NCBI GenBank assembly: GCA_944989445.1
Contig: CALYLW010000053.1
Coordinates: forward strand, 543,501 to 607,500
Source of the DNA: Ampullaceana balthica
Taxonomy: Eukaryota; Mollusca; Gastropoda; Lymnaeidae
Length of the DNA: 64,000 nucleotides
Reading direction: 5' to 3'
The notes beneath the pieces were generated by a model. That model saw only the letters and a list, made by a program, of their open reading frames with translations. It had not been told where the DNA came from and made no database searches. A program made the translations under genes and the position numbers. Numbering within the stretch: the stretch's first letter is position 1; every line of letters begins with the position of its first letter. Shown here piece by piece: positions 49,743 to 60,547 of the stretch.

Positions 49743-49844
49743 TGATGAGTCAGCGGGTCTCAACATATGGGACTCAGCGGATCTTATCACTGTTGTGATC
49801 CGCTGGCTCCCATGCCCATATCTTAAGACCCGCTTGACTCATCA
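49743..49844. mobile_element. 102-bp hairpin MITE
   Basis: TGATGAGTCAGCGGGTCT pairs with AGACCCGCTTGACTCATCA, and the arms continue almost to the centre (CATATGGG/CCCATG-CCCATAT, GCGGATC/GATCCGC). TCAAC flanks both sides (49738-49742, 49845-49849). Confidence 0.85.
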
Positions 49845-50117
49845 TCAACAATCCGTAAACAAAGATAGCAGAATGACATTGGGTCCTTAAAAAGTCTGAA
49901 CCATCATTACTTTCATCTCCAGTTCTTCTTAACATCAATGCTTCCCTTTGCGAAAGTCAAAGCTTTGAGAGAACACACTATAAAATGGAAACAGTACAAT
50001 TCTATTTTACATTTCTTGAGTAACTTATACATATATGCTGAAGACGGCGTTGAATTACCCAAAAATAGGGGAGTTTCCAACTATTCGATTTCCTTCCATT
50101 TAACTTTTTACCTCTCC

Positions 50118-50520
50118 ACGTAGGGAAACATCCTACATGTCATGATTGTGGAATGGCGTCAGCAGCCTTGAGCATAATACTCTTAATAGGTCTTTCCGGG
50201 AAATTCTCCTTAAAATTTCGTCCCCCCCCCCGCCCGAGGAACTAATAGCTATAGGTGACATCCCAGGGGCGGTCCCCTCTGATGGGGGGCGCCTGGGAAC
50301 CCAGAAACTCGGTCGGGGTACCATCCACGAAAATTTATCCCCCCCCCCAATGAATGAATGGATTTTCCTACTTCGACTGACTACAACCTCAGCGCCACCC
50401 CGGCCCATGCAAGTCTGTTGTCAACGAACCGTCGCTAGACGGGGGGATCATCAAAGTGACCAACCTAAGGGTGTCACTCTGTTAGAAGGTTTCCTCAGCA
50501 CTGACGTAGGGTAACATCAA
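50118..50520. repeat. GC-rich unclassified repeat-like block
   Basis: C and G tracts (50221, 50340), and ACGTAGGGAAACATC at the start recurring as ACGTAGGGTAACATC at 50505. Overlapping ORFs on both strands (91 and 122 codons) are low-complexity and not supported as genes. Confidence 0.4.
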
Positions 50521-50724
50521 ACCAGTCAAACGTGCAAATTGAATTTAAAAACAACCCTCCCACAGGCTTAAATTAAAGTGTTTTCACATTGTGCTTTCCA
50601 GTTTAATTAACTATAGAAACGATATTCTCATGACGTCAGTTGCAGATGTGTCTGAAACAGCAAATAACTCTTTACGCGTTGCTCATTAAGTAATCTTACC
50701 ACGACATGAGCCTTGTAAGACATA

Positions 50725-51365
50725 CTATGGCGGATTAAAGGGGGGGGGGCTGAACGGGCTAAAGCCAGGGGCCCCCGATGATTTAGGGGCCCTAAAATTT
50801 AGTATAATTTATAATAAAGGTGGACAAATGATTGCATGAATCCCTAAAAATATCAGAAACTAAATAAATTAATAAAAGCTTATCTATTAATCTGATCGCT
50901 ACTCGGACCCGATAGCCTCAGTATCGAAAAGCTTGATTTAATTGGCTCAATAAGAGAAAATATTAATGAATACTATTTATATCTTTTAAATTTAACACGT
51001 TGGTCAGGATCTTGTGGTCTTGTGGCAACGTGTTGGCTTGTAATGTAAGCGATAGCGGGCTCGTTTCCCAGCAGTGGCATATATTTTGTTTTCATTTGTC
51101 TTTTTTTTATAAATTTATTTTTTACACTCAATTTTAGTTTCCCGGCAAACAGTTATTTCTTTGTGTTCAGTTTTTTTTAATGAATCTGATCTCGGAGTAC
51201 AGACAAATTATGAACAAGGAACCAATGGTCTATTTAGTTACAAGTTACAGTCTTATATTAGCTGCTAGCAATCATTTTATTTAAAGGGCTTAAAGGGACG
51301 CTAGCTGGATAGGGCCCCAGTTTGAATTGCAGCCAGGGGCCCCGTGCAGTCTTAATCCACCCCTG
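50725..51365. mobile_element. hAT-like element with internal tRNA-like cassette, copy 2
   Basis: CTATGGCGGATTAAAG at the left, TCTTAATCCACCCCTG at the right. Flanks AAGACATA (50717-50724) and GAGACATA (51366-51373) match 7/8. Collinear with 45177-45822. The middle has a tRNA-like stretch with TTGTAATGTAAGCG and GGCTCGTTTCCC near 51015-51075. Confidence 0.85.
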
Positions 51366-51373
51366 GAGACATA

Positions 51374-53826
51374 CCCCCATTAACTATTGAATTTATGTAA
51401 TTCCTCACCATTATTACACCATATGTGTGTTCTAAAGTCAATATTTAAATTCCCGTTTAAAAAATATTATGACAAACAAAAGTGCTTTAATTAGCTTACG
51501 TATGGATTGTTACAGATTAAGCCAGCGACGTGGCTGATTATATATTTTTTAAATTTATTGAACGTTGGGTGTGATTTATAAACGATAACCTTTAAAAAAA
51601 TTAAACTTTAAACAAATAGTAAAATTAAACGTGACAGAATTTTATTGAAGAGAAACAGCACTGATACTTTCAAAGTATGGAATGAAACTAAAAGTGAACT
51701 AAATGAATGTTTCGCTTAAAGATATTTTAAATTACACATTTTAATAATTGCATTAGATAAATAAAAACCAGAGTAAAAGAATAGAATGATTATTCCCTAG
51801 AAAAATGTTGTCTGATGCAATTGAAACTAAATTTCAAATGTGAGAAAATCTTTAACTAAGAAACTTTTTGAAAAAAATCCTTTTGATGCAGTGTTTTCGA
51901 AAGATTTGTGACGGCCGTTAAACTTAACCAACACAATGTTGGCTTTATGTATGTAAAGGTACAAAAATATATGTAGTTATTTATCAGTTCAGCAAATTTT
52001 TCAAGTAAAAGTCAAATGAACAAAGTTGTCGATTCATCATAGTTACCCACTGATCTGGTCTTTAGGATGAGCACATGTGCATTTAAAATAAGTGTCTCTC
52101 GTTCGTACCAAAAGGCAACTATTACAGGATAGCATGTGCTGATTGGATAATTCAACTCTAAGAGAACCATTCAACCAATGGTTATGTGTTTAATTAAAAA
52201 CAATATTTACATTCAGACGATCTCTGCAAAGATTCAGTTTCAAAATTTCTATACAGCATTTTTATGTTTAAACAGCTAAACAAACTGTTAAAATAATTTT
52301 TTTCTTTGCTTTCTTACTTTAAATAATTGGGGCTCTGGCGATTGCGTGTTTTTTGTTGTTGTTTTGTTTAAAGTTTTAAGGTAGATAAATGTGAATTTAA
52401 TTCGAAATGTTCTTGAGGAAAGCCGAGAATAGAGTAAGTTTTGTGTGGTATTGAGTAAGGGGAGGATTTATTGACTTAGTCATTTTAGATCAATGGAAAT
52501 CATCAGGATTACATTCTTGTCCAAAGAAAATGATACAATACAACTTTGATTACAGCGATATTTATTCAGGCACTTTAAGTGAGTATTCCATCATTTCATA
52601 TATTATTTTTTATCACACACACTTTTGAAAAAAAAATCTCATAAAAATAATTTTATACAGTCTTTTCTCTCCATTATATAACATTTTTGAAATTTTCAAT
52701 TCCAAGTCCCAGCCTCTGGCATGCTGACAGTGTATCTTAAATCTCAGAGTATTACAAAATCTTTAGCATCAGCTGCACAAGTCATCGATGTTTAAAAAAA
52801 CAACTCTACAGATGATACTGAAAAGTTTACAATGTAGCTACAACACCATAACTTCCATTGTGCCATGTGAATGTTTTTAAATGGGAAAACCAGATCAATT
52901 CCTTGTGCCGAGATTTCATCAATCATCTCCACATAGAAAAAAAAATCATAATTTAAAAAAAGGATTTATAAATAAAGTAACGTTTTAAATTTCAAGTTCG
53001 GAAACAACTGATGAAAACATATTTCCCAAATACAACATCGCACGCCAGGACGGGAAACGGTGTGAAAAACACAGGGAATGGGGTGAGGAAGGAGGGAAAG
53101 GATATGATGTGACATACTATGTAAACAAAATTAAAATTCTTTTAGGAAACGTTCTTGTTTTTGGGGGGGGGGTGATGTGGGGGTTAATTCGCTACATAAT
53201 ATGTGAACAGAAATTATCTTATTCATACGAAATATTCTTCTATTTTAAGTATTGTAATTTTTAATAGATTTTTCAAAAGTGAAGGAATTTGAGCTACATT
53301 TTTAAAAAAAGGTTCTAATAATTTATAACATGAAGCTGAACATGTCTGAAAGTTTCCTTTTTAAATATCACAACAGTGGGCTTGATAACCAATGAGCATT
53401 TTCATAACGAAGTTTTTCAAAAATGTAAAATGAAGAAAAGATCTGCTACCATGCGCATTTGAAGTCAATATGTTATCACATCTTCCAAGTATAGAAACAA
53501 AACACAAAAAAATAACATTGACCTGAATGGGAAGTAAACAAAAAGAAGAACAAAAAATTACAATAATTCACAAATTGAAACGTTGAATTGACAGCAGTTT
53601 CGAATCAGCTAATTCAAAAATGGCTGACATCCTTTTATCACAACAAATTGTCTGTCTAATGATGTTAAACAATATCATTATGAAATACACGTTTAAAAAA
53701 ATACAAGAAAAATTTGTGCAAAAATAATATCCAAATTGTTATTCATTATTCCATAATTATTCCGTTTAGTTTCCTCCTGTTTGATTTCATGTATACAAAC
53801 TTGACCCGGTTGCAAAACACTTAGGT
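51374..53826. other. AT-rich region, probably including the 3' UTR of the GC-rich gene
   Basis: No ORF or repeat family. Minus-strand AATAAA sites lie near 52469 and 52561 and could end the transcript of the 53827-54504 gene. Confidence 0.4.
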
Positions 53827-54504
53827 TTAAATGTCTGTGTCTTCCAAAGCTTTCTGGCGTTTTTTAGCTTTGGCCGTGACCTTCTGGCGCCTGGGTGCAA
53901 TGTTGGGGGAGGGCAGGGGCGATAGCCTTGCATCTCCGTCAGGCTCTCCCGGGGGGCTCAAAGACGCCTCGGCCACGGCCTCGACACTGACCGCTGGGCT
54001 GGACGGCGAGTTGTCCGCCAACCTGTTCTGGTTTGGGTCTGGCTGGGGTTGTGGGGTGGTTGGCTCCTCCGCCCGCTCAGGAATACAGTCAGGGTGTCTC
54101 TGGAACTTTCTCGAGCCCGATCTGGAGTGGGAGAAATGATGCAGGGGCGGAGGGGACGGCTGTTCTGCCGCGACGCCTTTGGGGAGAAGTCCGTCCATGG
54201 AGCGGGAAAAGGCCTGAAGCTGCCCCTTTAGCTGCTCCGGCGTCGCCACGCTTTGCTCAGCGGCGGCGGCGGGGATGGGCTCCTCGTCGACCTCTTTGAT
54301 CTCATCAAACGTGACCGGCTGGGTCTTGTAGCGGGACCCGCTGCGCTGGGCGCGGTTCTTCTTCTTGCGGAACGACCCGGAGGCGTTGAAGTCTCCGTGG
54401 AGATGAAGTCTGGACAGACGCTCAGGGAAATGTGTATCAAAGTTGTACATGGGATCGTGAGCTTTGGCTGCTTGTGAAGCCATCATGGTTGCAGGTTGAT
54501 GCAC
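53827..54504 (-). CDS. Unrecognised basic, Pro/Ser/Glu-rich protein, 225 aa
   Basis: A single open frame, far more GC-rich than its surroundings, with strong codon-like composition. I cannot assign a family. Visible: an N-terminal segment FPERLSRLHLHGDFNASGSF, then a basic patch RKKKNRAQRSGSR and the acidic-hydrophobic KTQPVTFDEIKEVDEE (about residues 60-76). A long disordered Pro/Ser/Ala-rich middle follows, and the basic tail is RRQKVTAKAKKRQK. No signal peptide or membrane segment, so probably nuclear or cytosolic. Two Met codons lie near the start (residues 1 and 7-8); I kept the first. The plus-strand ORFs across it are shadows. Confidence 0.75.
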   Translation of the reverse strand: MHQPATMMASQAAKAHDPMYNFDTHFPERLSRLHLHGDFNASGSFRKKKNRAQRSGSRYKTQPVTFDEIKEVDEEPIPAAAAEQSVATPEQLKGQLQAFSRSMDGLLPKGVAAEQPSPPPLHHFSHSRSGSRKFQRHPDCIPERAEEPTTPQPQPDPNQNRLADNSPSSPAVSVEAVAEASLSPPGEPDGDARLSPLPSPNIAPRRQKVTAKAKKRQKALEDTDI

Positions 54505-55151
54505 GGCGCAGGAATTTTTTTTTAAAGTTCTTCTTGTATCTGCCGTTCGCTAGCTTCTGCGAATTCTTTGATAAAAATGACTAACGTACTCACTGTTATT
54601 TGAGCAGAAGCAAATTAATGTTAAGTCCAGAACTGTGATGGAAAGTCCGGTTCGAGAAACACTTTAAAACACTAATGAGTTGAATTTCTTAGTTACAGAA
54701 AAATAACTGTGCTCCACAAACCGCATCAAGGGCCAAAAAAAATAATTAAAAAAATCGGTTAAGTTCCTCCTATCCTGTGTGAAAACCACAATATTTGTCA
54801 GTGCGGCAGCTCGCCAACGTGTAACGAATCTCACGAAATGAAAAAAAACAACACCTGAATGAACAAGGTCACCGTAGTCTCTCACTCGCGTTGTTCAGCA
54901 CAACACACGGTCGTGGTTTACTCCTCAGCTACACACCGTGTGCACACCGACGTTCAGCACGGACCAGATAACACAATCCCCAGAAGAAGAAGACGACGAA
55001 AACCTTTTAATCTAAATCACGGGGCAGCTCAAAGGAACGACCTGTCTTAGCCCCGAGACGTTTTCTCCACACGGCGCATGTGGCTAATCAAAGCCGACCC
55101 GTTGCAGTTGGCTTAGATGTTGGCCAGGTGAGCGGGCGCGTGTCCACCTGC
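54505..55151 (-). other. Probable 5' UTR of the GC-rich gene, with an upstream splice acceptor
   Basis: On the minus strand a pyrimidine tract (TTGTTGTTTTCTCTTCATTT) ends in CGCAG at about 55152. Transcript from there would reach the ATG at 54504 through about 650 nt with stops. It could instead be the last exon of another gene: the first in-frame codons read GGHAPAHLANI then stop. Confidence 0.4.
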
Positions 55152-55400
55152 GAAATGAAGAGAAAACAACAATATATGATTGTGTGAATTTGTATTGGTT
55201 GTATTGAGTGAAAGACATGATCAGGCAGTCATTGCTAGTGGGGGGATGGGGGTTGGTGCATCAATTTGTAAGCGGATTAGTTAGGTGGCTGTGGAGCGGG
55301 CAGGTGGCGGAGGGGGGGGGGAGACAGGCAACATTACTAATAAATGATAATGGGAGTAAATGGACTATACGTGTCCCTTTCAGAAAATAATCAAAAGTTT

Positions 55401-55560
55401 ATCTCATCTTATCTGTTACAGACGCTCCTTCAATACAGTAGATTATTGCGTCTTATGCTTATCTGTGGTTTATGACTAATCTTGCATATTTTAATTAGAA
55501 TTCTAAACGTTGACAGTGTTGGTTTTCCTGGTTTTATCAGGCAAACAATTGAACGCCCGA
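55401..55560 (-). mobile_element. LINE 3'-end fragment
   Basis: ATCTTATCTGTTACAGACGC to GGCAAACAATTGAACGCCCG matches the 3' end of the LINE at 56045, then homology stops. Confidence 0.8.
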
Positions 55561-56044
55561 ATTTCGGACGTGTCCAAGCATGGTAAGGGTCGGGCCGTGT
55601 GTAAACATAATGGCATATGGAAAGCCGAGCGTTCATTGTGGCAATACGTTTTAGTTTCGAGGTTATAATTTATGATGTTTTGCTTCTTTAAACACTGCTG
55701 CAACGTCATGTGCAATGTCGCCCCATTGTTAGCTCATTCACGTAACGAAATTTGTTGTAACCAAAGACTCTAGCTGTATATGATTTAATAAATTTAATAG
55801 ATGAGATATCAAGGGCAATTGCAAAGACTCGGGTGTCAAAGATACGTGTGACCATTGCAATTAATTCTAAAGCTAATTTAACAACGCTTCCTTTCTCATC
55901 TGCCAATTTCAAAACTGCTTAATATTTCAAAACAAAGTATCTATTTGAAATCACGAAATGTTACATGTCGATTTAGCATATTCTAAATAACAATTATTTT
56001 TTTTAATTAATGAAGGTTTAAAAAAAAAGAGATCAGTCATGAGT

Positions 56045-57532
56045 AAAATCTTATCTTATCTTATCTGTTTACAGACGCTCCTTCTATACAGAAGATTATT
56101 GCGTCCTACGCTTATCTATGGTTTGTGTTTAGTCCTGCACTTTTATTAGAGATTTAAATGTTGATAAAGTGTTGGTTTTCCTGGATTCTTCAGGCAACCC
56201 ATTCCACGCCCGAATTCCGGACGGGAAGAAGGAAAACTTGTATGTGTTTGTTCTTGCATACGGAATAAGAAAGGTGTTTTTATCCTTATGTCTATCTGAG
56301 GGCTGTATTAAGTTATCTTTGTGTTGTATTTCTAAATTAGAATTAATTGCTTTATGTATGATTACTACTTTGCTCTTGGTTCTTCTATCCTCTAGTGTTT
56401 CAAGGTTTAATGATTTAACTAATGGTGTTATTCTTGTCAGTTTCGAATATTCTCCTGTTATGAATCTGGCAGCTCTTTTTTGAATTTGTTCTAGTTTATC
56501 AATGTTTTCTTTGGTGGATGGGTCCCATACAGAAGATGCATATTCTAGTACAGGTCTCACCAAAGTGAGGTAGCATTTTAGTTTTATATCTCTATTACAT
56601 TTGTTAAAGTTCCTTTTTATAAAGCCTAAGGTTTTGTTTGATTTTTTAATAACTTCATTGACATGGGGATTCCATGATAGTTTCTCATTTATTAAGACTC
56701 CTAAGTATTTTGCATCTTTAGTTTGGGTCAGTTCTTTTCCATGAATGTAATATTTTGAATTTATTTGTTTCTTTTTCTTTGTTACTCTTAACAGTTGACA
56801 CTTTTCTGGGTGGAAAGATATACTCCAGTTAGTTTCCCATTTTATCAATTCATCTAAGTCTTTTTGTAAAATTTTGCTATCTTGTTCTGATTTAATTGTT
56901 CTATAGATTATACAATAATCAGCAAATAACCTAACTTTTGTACCTGTTGAGATGTTGTTGGGTAAATCATTTATATAAATTAAAAAGAGTAAGGGACCTA
57001 GCACAGTTCCTTGTGGAACTCCTGAGTTAACCTTTATTGGTGCAGATTTAGATCCATTAATTATTACAGTTTGCTCCCTGCCCAAAAGGAAGTCTTGGAT
57101 CCAGTGATGTAAGGAACCTGAGATTCCAAAGTAGTTAAGTTTTTTAAGTAAACTAAGGTGGTGAACTTTGTCAAATGCTTTTGAGAAGTCTAGTAATATT
57201 GTATCTATTTGATCATTTTTGTCCAAGCCTTTTGATAGTTCATCTATTAAACCTATTAATTGTGTTTCACATGATCTGTTTTTTCTAAAGCCGTGTTGAT
57301 GTGGGCATAGGGCATTATATTTGTCAAGGTGGTTAACTATTCTACTATATATTATGTGTTCTAGTAATTTACAGGTGATACTAGTAAGTGATACAGGCCT
57401 GTAATTACCAGGGTCTGATTTATCCCCTTTCTTAAAGAGTGGAGTTACGTTAGCTAATTTCCAATCCTGGGGCACTTTACCCTGGTTTAGAGAGGCTTGA
57501 AAGAGAACTACAAGGATTGGGGACAGTTCATA
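56045..57532 (-). mobile_element. 5'-truncated LINE (CR1/jockey-type non-LTR retrotransposon)
   Basis: Minus-strand element whose 3' end is GAAGGAGCGTCTGTAAACAG followed by (AGATA)n. It holds most of the reverse-transcriptase ORF but no endonuclease. Homology to the relic at 23154-24760 stops at about 57532, the 5' truncation point. Its 3' end recurs alone at 10550, 55401 and 60666, and as the tail of the SINEs at 42963 and 44250. Confidence 0.92.
56129..57475 (-). CDS. Non-LTR reverse transcriptase, catalytic site mutated (FADY)
   Basis: 448 open codons. Blocks in order: WKLANVTPLFKKGDKSDPGN and YRPVSLTSI (residues 5-33), HGFRKNRSC, LLDFSKAFDKVHH (first catalytic Asp), SGVPQGTVLGPLLFLIYIND, then LFADYCIIYR where the family has (F/Y)ADD. 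Thumb and C-terminal blocks [22 protein letters not shown] and AWNGLPEE follow. The second catalytic Asp is Tyr (GAT to TAT, one base), so copying activity should be lost although the frame is open. The start Met is only where the truncated ORF happens to have one; in-frame homology continues upstream. Confidence 0.93.
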   Translation of the reverse strand: MPQDWKLANVTPLFKKGDKSDPGNYRPVSLTSITCKLLEHIIYSRIVNHLDKYNALCPHQHGFRKNRSCETQLIGLIDELSKGLDKNDQIDTILLDFSKAFDKVHHLSLLKKLNYFGISGSLHHWIQDFLLGREQTVIINGSKSAPIKVNSGVPQGTVLGPLLFLIYINDLPNNISTGTKVRLFADYCIIYRTIKSEQDSKILQKDLDELIKWETNWSISFHPEKCQLLRVTKKKKQINSKYYIHGKELTQTKDAKYLGVLINEKLSWNPHVNEVIKKSNKTLGFIKRNFNKCNRDIKLKCYLTLVRPVLEYASSVWDPSTKENIDKLEQIQKRAARFITGEYSKLTRITPLVKSLNLETLEDRRTKSKVVIIHKAINSNLEIQHKDNLIQPSDRHKDKNTFLIPYARTNTYKFSFFPSGIRAWNGLPEESRKTNTLSTFKSLIKVQD

Positions 57533-57665
57533 TTTGATATTGATTGTAAATTGAAACAGAATTTACATTTATTTAACCTTTCAACCGCCCAGTCTTGATT
57601 AACTTTATATTTACGTTATTATTTTTTATAAAAAAAGTTAAATTTATAACTACTCCACAGAAGCC

Positions 57666-58005
57666 TCTGCACTAACCACCTGATAGAAGACAGTGTTTTA
57701 ACCACCTGATAGAAGACAGTGTTTTAACCACCCGATAGAAGGGCTGTGTTTTTAACCACCTGATTGTAGGCTGTGTTTTAACCACCCAATAGAAGACTGT
57801 GTTTTAACCACCTGATTAAAGGCTGTGTTTTAACCACCTGATTAAAGGCTGTGTTTTAACCACCTGATTAAAGGCTGTGTTTTAACCACCTGATAGAAGG
57901 CTGTGTTTCAATCACCTGCCCATTATAGAAGGCTGTGTTTTAACAGCTTGACAGAAGGCTGTGTTTTAACCACCTGATAGAAGATTCTATCCTAACCACC
58001 ACACG
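57666..58005. repeat. 26-29-bp minisatellite, about 12 units
   Basis: Consensus AACCACCTGATAGAAGGCTG then TGTTTT, with AGACAG and ATTAAAGG variants. Three adjacent units with ATTAAAGG are identical, showing local homogenisation. Confidence 0.92.
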
Positions 58006-58144
58006 ACAAAGACTTTTCAAACCACGCAGCCTTGATTAACTTAATATTTAAGTATTAAAAAAAAATTAATAATCATAGCCACCTCACAGAAGCCTGAATT
58101 CCTAACGACATGGCGGAGGGTTCAGTCCTAAGCTTCTGTCAAAA

Positions 58145-58495
58145 GGGCCGTCCATAAAAGATATCACGCGATTTTGGCCGACTCCCCCCCCCTCGTCACG
58201 CGTGGTCCCAAAAACTTAGACCCCCCCCTCCAATATGACGTCACAAAGCTTCGCCCCTCTCCCCATAAAAGCATTCATGTGAGGTTGCACTTTAATATCG
58301 TAACGCGCGTGAAGCTATGTAAACCGTCATAAAATAAATTGTAAGAAATCAAATATTTAAGTGGAACTTTTATTTAAAGTTGTGAGTTTTGCTGGGACGT
58401 CGAATTTCACAAACACTCGTCACACATCGTCACAAATGTGTGGATCCCCCCCCGCCTCCCCCCCTAGGTGCGTGACGTCATTTATGGACGGCCCC
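58145..58495. mobile_element. CRE-MITE copy E, complete short form
   Basis: GGGCCGTCCATAAAAGATAT at the left, GCGTGACGTCATTTATGGAC then GGCCCC at the right. TGACGTCA at 58473-58480; the left copy of that palindrome has mutated. About 350 bp. No clean 3-bp duplication. Confidence 0.8.
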
Positions 58496-58780
58496 CCAAA
58501 GACCTTCTATTTATTATCTGTCTCAACAACTGAGCTGAAGGCATAGTACCAAACCCAGTGGCGTAGCTAGGGTAATGTGCGCCCGGGGACATGACACAAA
58601 ATCGGCGCCCCTTGTCGGACCGAAAGATTCTGGGGGCTCATTGAGCCCCTAAGAAAAATTTGAAATTTTACGGTTTATATAGTTCATCTCCGAAGCTTCT
58701 GGTATTTTAATAAAATATAATACAGACTAATAATTCTCTATACGATTGTAAACAATTTATTTGAAAAAAAAATACATAGT

Positions 58781-60540
58781 CTACAAAAAAATTGATTCTC
58801 CTTGATTTAATTTGATTGTCGCAAACTCGTCAATCACGTTGTCAAAATTAATATTATCAAGTGTTTCTCTTTCGATGCTAAGGAGTGCAAGATCACTCGG
58901 ACTATCTTTTCCAATTGAAGCACGTAAATAAGACAAAATAAGCTTTAGTTTGCTGAAGGACCGCTCACAGCTTTCAGTTGAAACAGAACTTGTTAGAAGT
59001 ATTTGAATTGAAATGCTTTTGACTCGGAAATACGTCAACTCCATATGAAACAATAAAACCAAGAACATCCAAAGGAGTTTCCGATAGAACTTCAGTCCGG
59101 GTACTGAGAAGCATTTTCAGTCTCTGATTTATGTGCAAAAGTCGTGATCATTGACGTCAGTGTCTTATAAATTAGCAAAATCTAAGCAATTTTAACGAAA
59201 TGTATTGACTTTTGTCTCAGCAAGAAGAGTTTTGACGTCTTGTAAAAATCCAAATTTGTTTTTTAGATTTTTTAGACATATAAACCGTATTGATATCTCC
59301 TGTTGGAGTCTATCAATTACGCTGTTCATATCACGTGCAATTCTTCTTCTGCAGAAAGTTCTGCATCTCTTGTTAATTCTCCAGGCATCTTCCGATGTCA
59401 TCTAATCCTTCTGTCAACCTCGATTCCCCAAGTTGTGCATCTTCCTTTCCATTATCTACCGCAACCTGGCTAAAATTATCACGAATGTTGACAATTTCTT
59501 GCTCAATCGATTCAAGATCAGATCCTTGAAATTCACAGTAGGATTCTGCAACCGTTTCTTGAAAAGATCAATTTTCCAAAGTATGATGTTCCAGAAATTT
59601 AACAAAACTAGGAATTTAAAGTTTAATATACCTGCCAGTCTGCCAGCAAAGTTTCTGCATCACTTCTGGTGTCAGGCGTCATATTTGTATATTTTGATAA
59701 TTTTTCCAACAGCTCTACCAGTTCATCTAGTGAAATCTAGTCCTTCATAAATTGCTTTAACAGCTTCTGATTGTGCACTCCAAACGTGTTTCAGACTTCC
59801 TCTTCTTTGTGATTGGCACAACTCTTTTTAATTCTTCCAAAAGATTTGTTAAACGAGAGAAAACAAAAATTTATACTTTCAACTGTTCCAAAAACGTGAT
59901 AACAACTGAATCCTGTTTAGCAGAGTGTACTCTTGGTAAGTTTAAGCTGTGGTTATCACAGTTGATGAACAATGCTCTGTGATTTCTGGCACATATTCGT
60001 GTTGAAGGCCAGATATATTCCCAGTCATTACAGCAGCATTGTAATAACATTGTGACCGATAGTCGGCTAGAGGTATGTTATTAGATTCTAGTTTCTCCAC
60101 GATAACTCTTTCAATGCTTGCTGCGTCTTTGGAATGTATCTGGATAAAACCTAAAAATGATTCTTTGATGTTTTCTTTTTTAGTTTGAAAATCCACATCC
60201 ACAAATCTGATGACTTGAGAAAGCTGTTCCCGGTGTCTTAGATCGGGTGTTGAGTCAAGTAAGATACCGTAGTACCTGTTTTTTTCTGATTTCACTCAAC
60301 AGCTGATTCCTTACAGTCGATGAAAGTAGGTGGATAAATTCATTTTGGATTTCCTGTATAAATAAGATACTGACCCTGGATTTCCTCGGGAATCTTGTAA
60401 GTGCTTTTCTAACAGTGGATCATACTGATCAAGTTTGATCCCAGAGAGACAGGAAAGAGAGGCGGTGTCTGATGTTTCATATAAAAGGAATCATACTTGC
60501 TTTGACATACCCACACAGTCCCTTGAGAGGAGAGACCTTC
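58781..60540 (-). pseudogene. ZMYM1-like (DUF4371/hAT) transposase, broken
   Basis: Minus-strand pieces in order from 60540: IQNEFIHLLSSTVRNQLL; YYGILLDSTPDLRHREQLSQ and VIRFVDVDF (59942-60295, with the first catalytic Asp region); RDMNSVIDRLQQEISIRFIC (59192-59401); and the hAT dimerisation segment SSVSTESCERSFSKLKLILS to LALLSIERE (58781-59068). Frameshifts and stops separate them. The 5' part is split by the nested hAT element. Same family as the plus-strand relic at 8755-10535 but with different terminal repeats. Confidence 0.88.
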
Positions 60541-60547
60541 TGTAAGC

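Noticed and set aside
50133..50514. Overlapping 91- and 122-codon ORFs
   Set aside because: Low-complexity proline/glycine products of C and G tracts on both strands; no supported coding signal.
53831..54477. Several plus-strand ORFs in the GC-rich gene
   Set aside because: High GC lowers stop frequency; the minus frame is longer and has a protein-like domain layout.
57666..58005. CRISPR-like array
   Set aside because: Units are directly adjacent with no unique spacers, in a eukaryotic context: a minisatellite.
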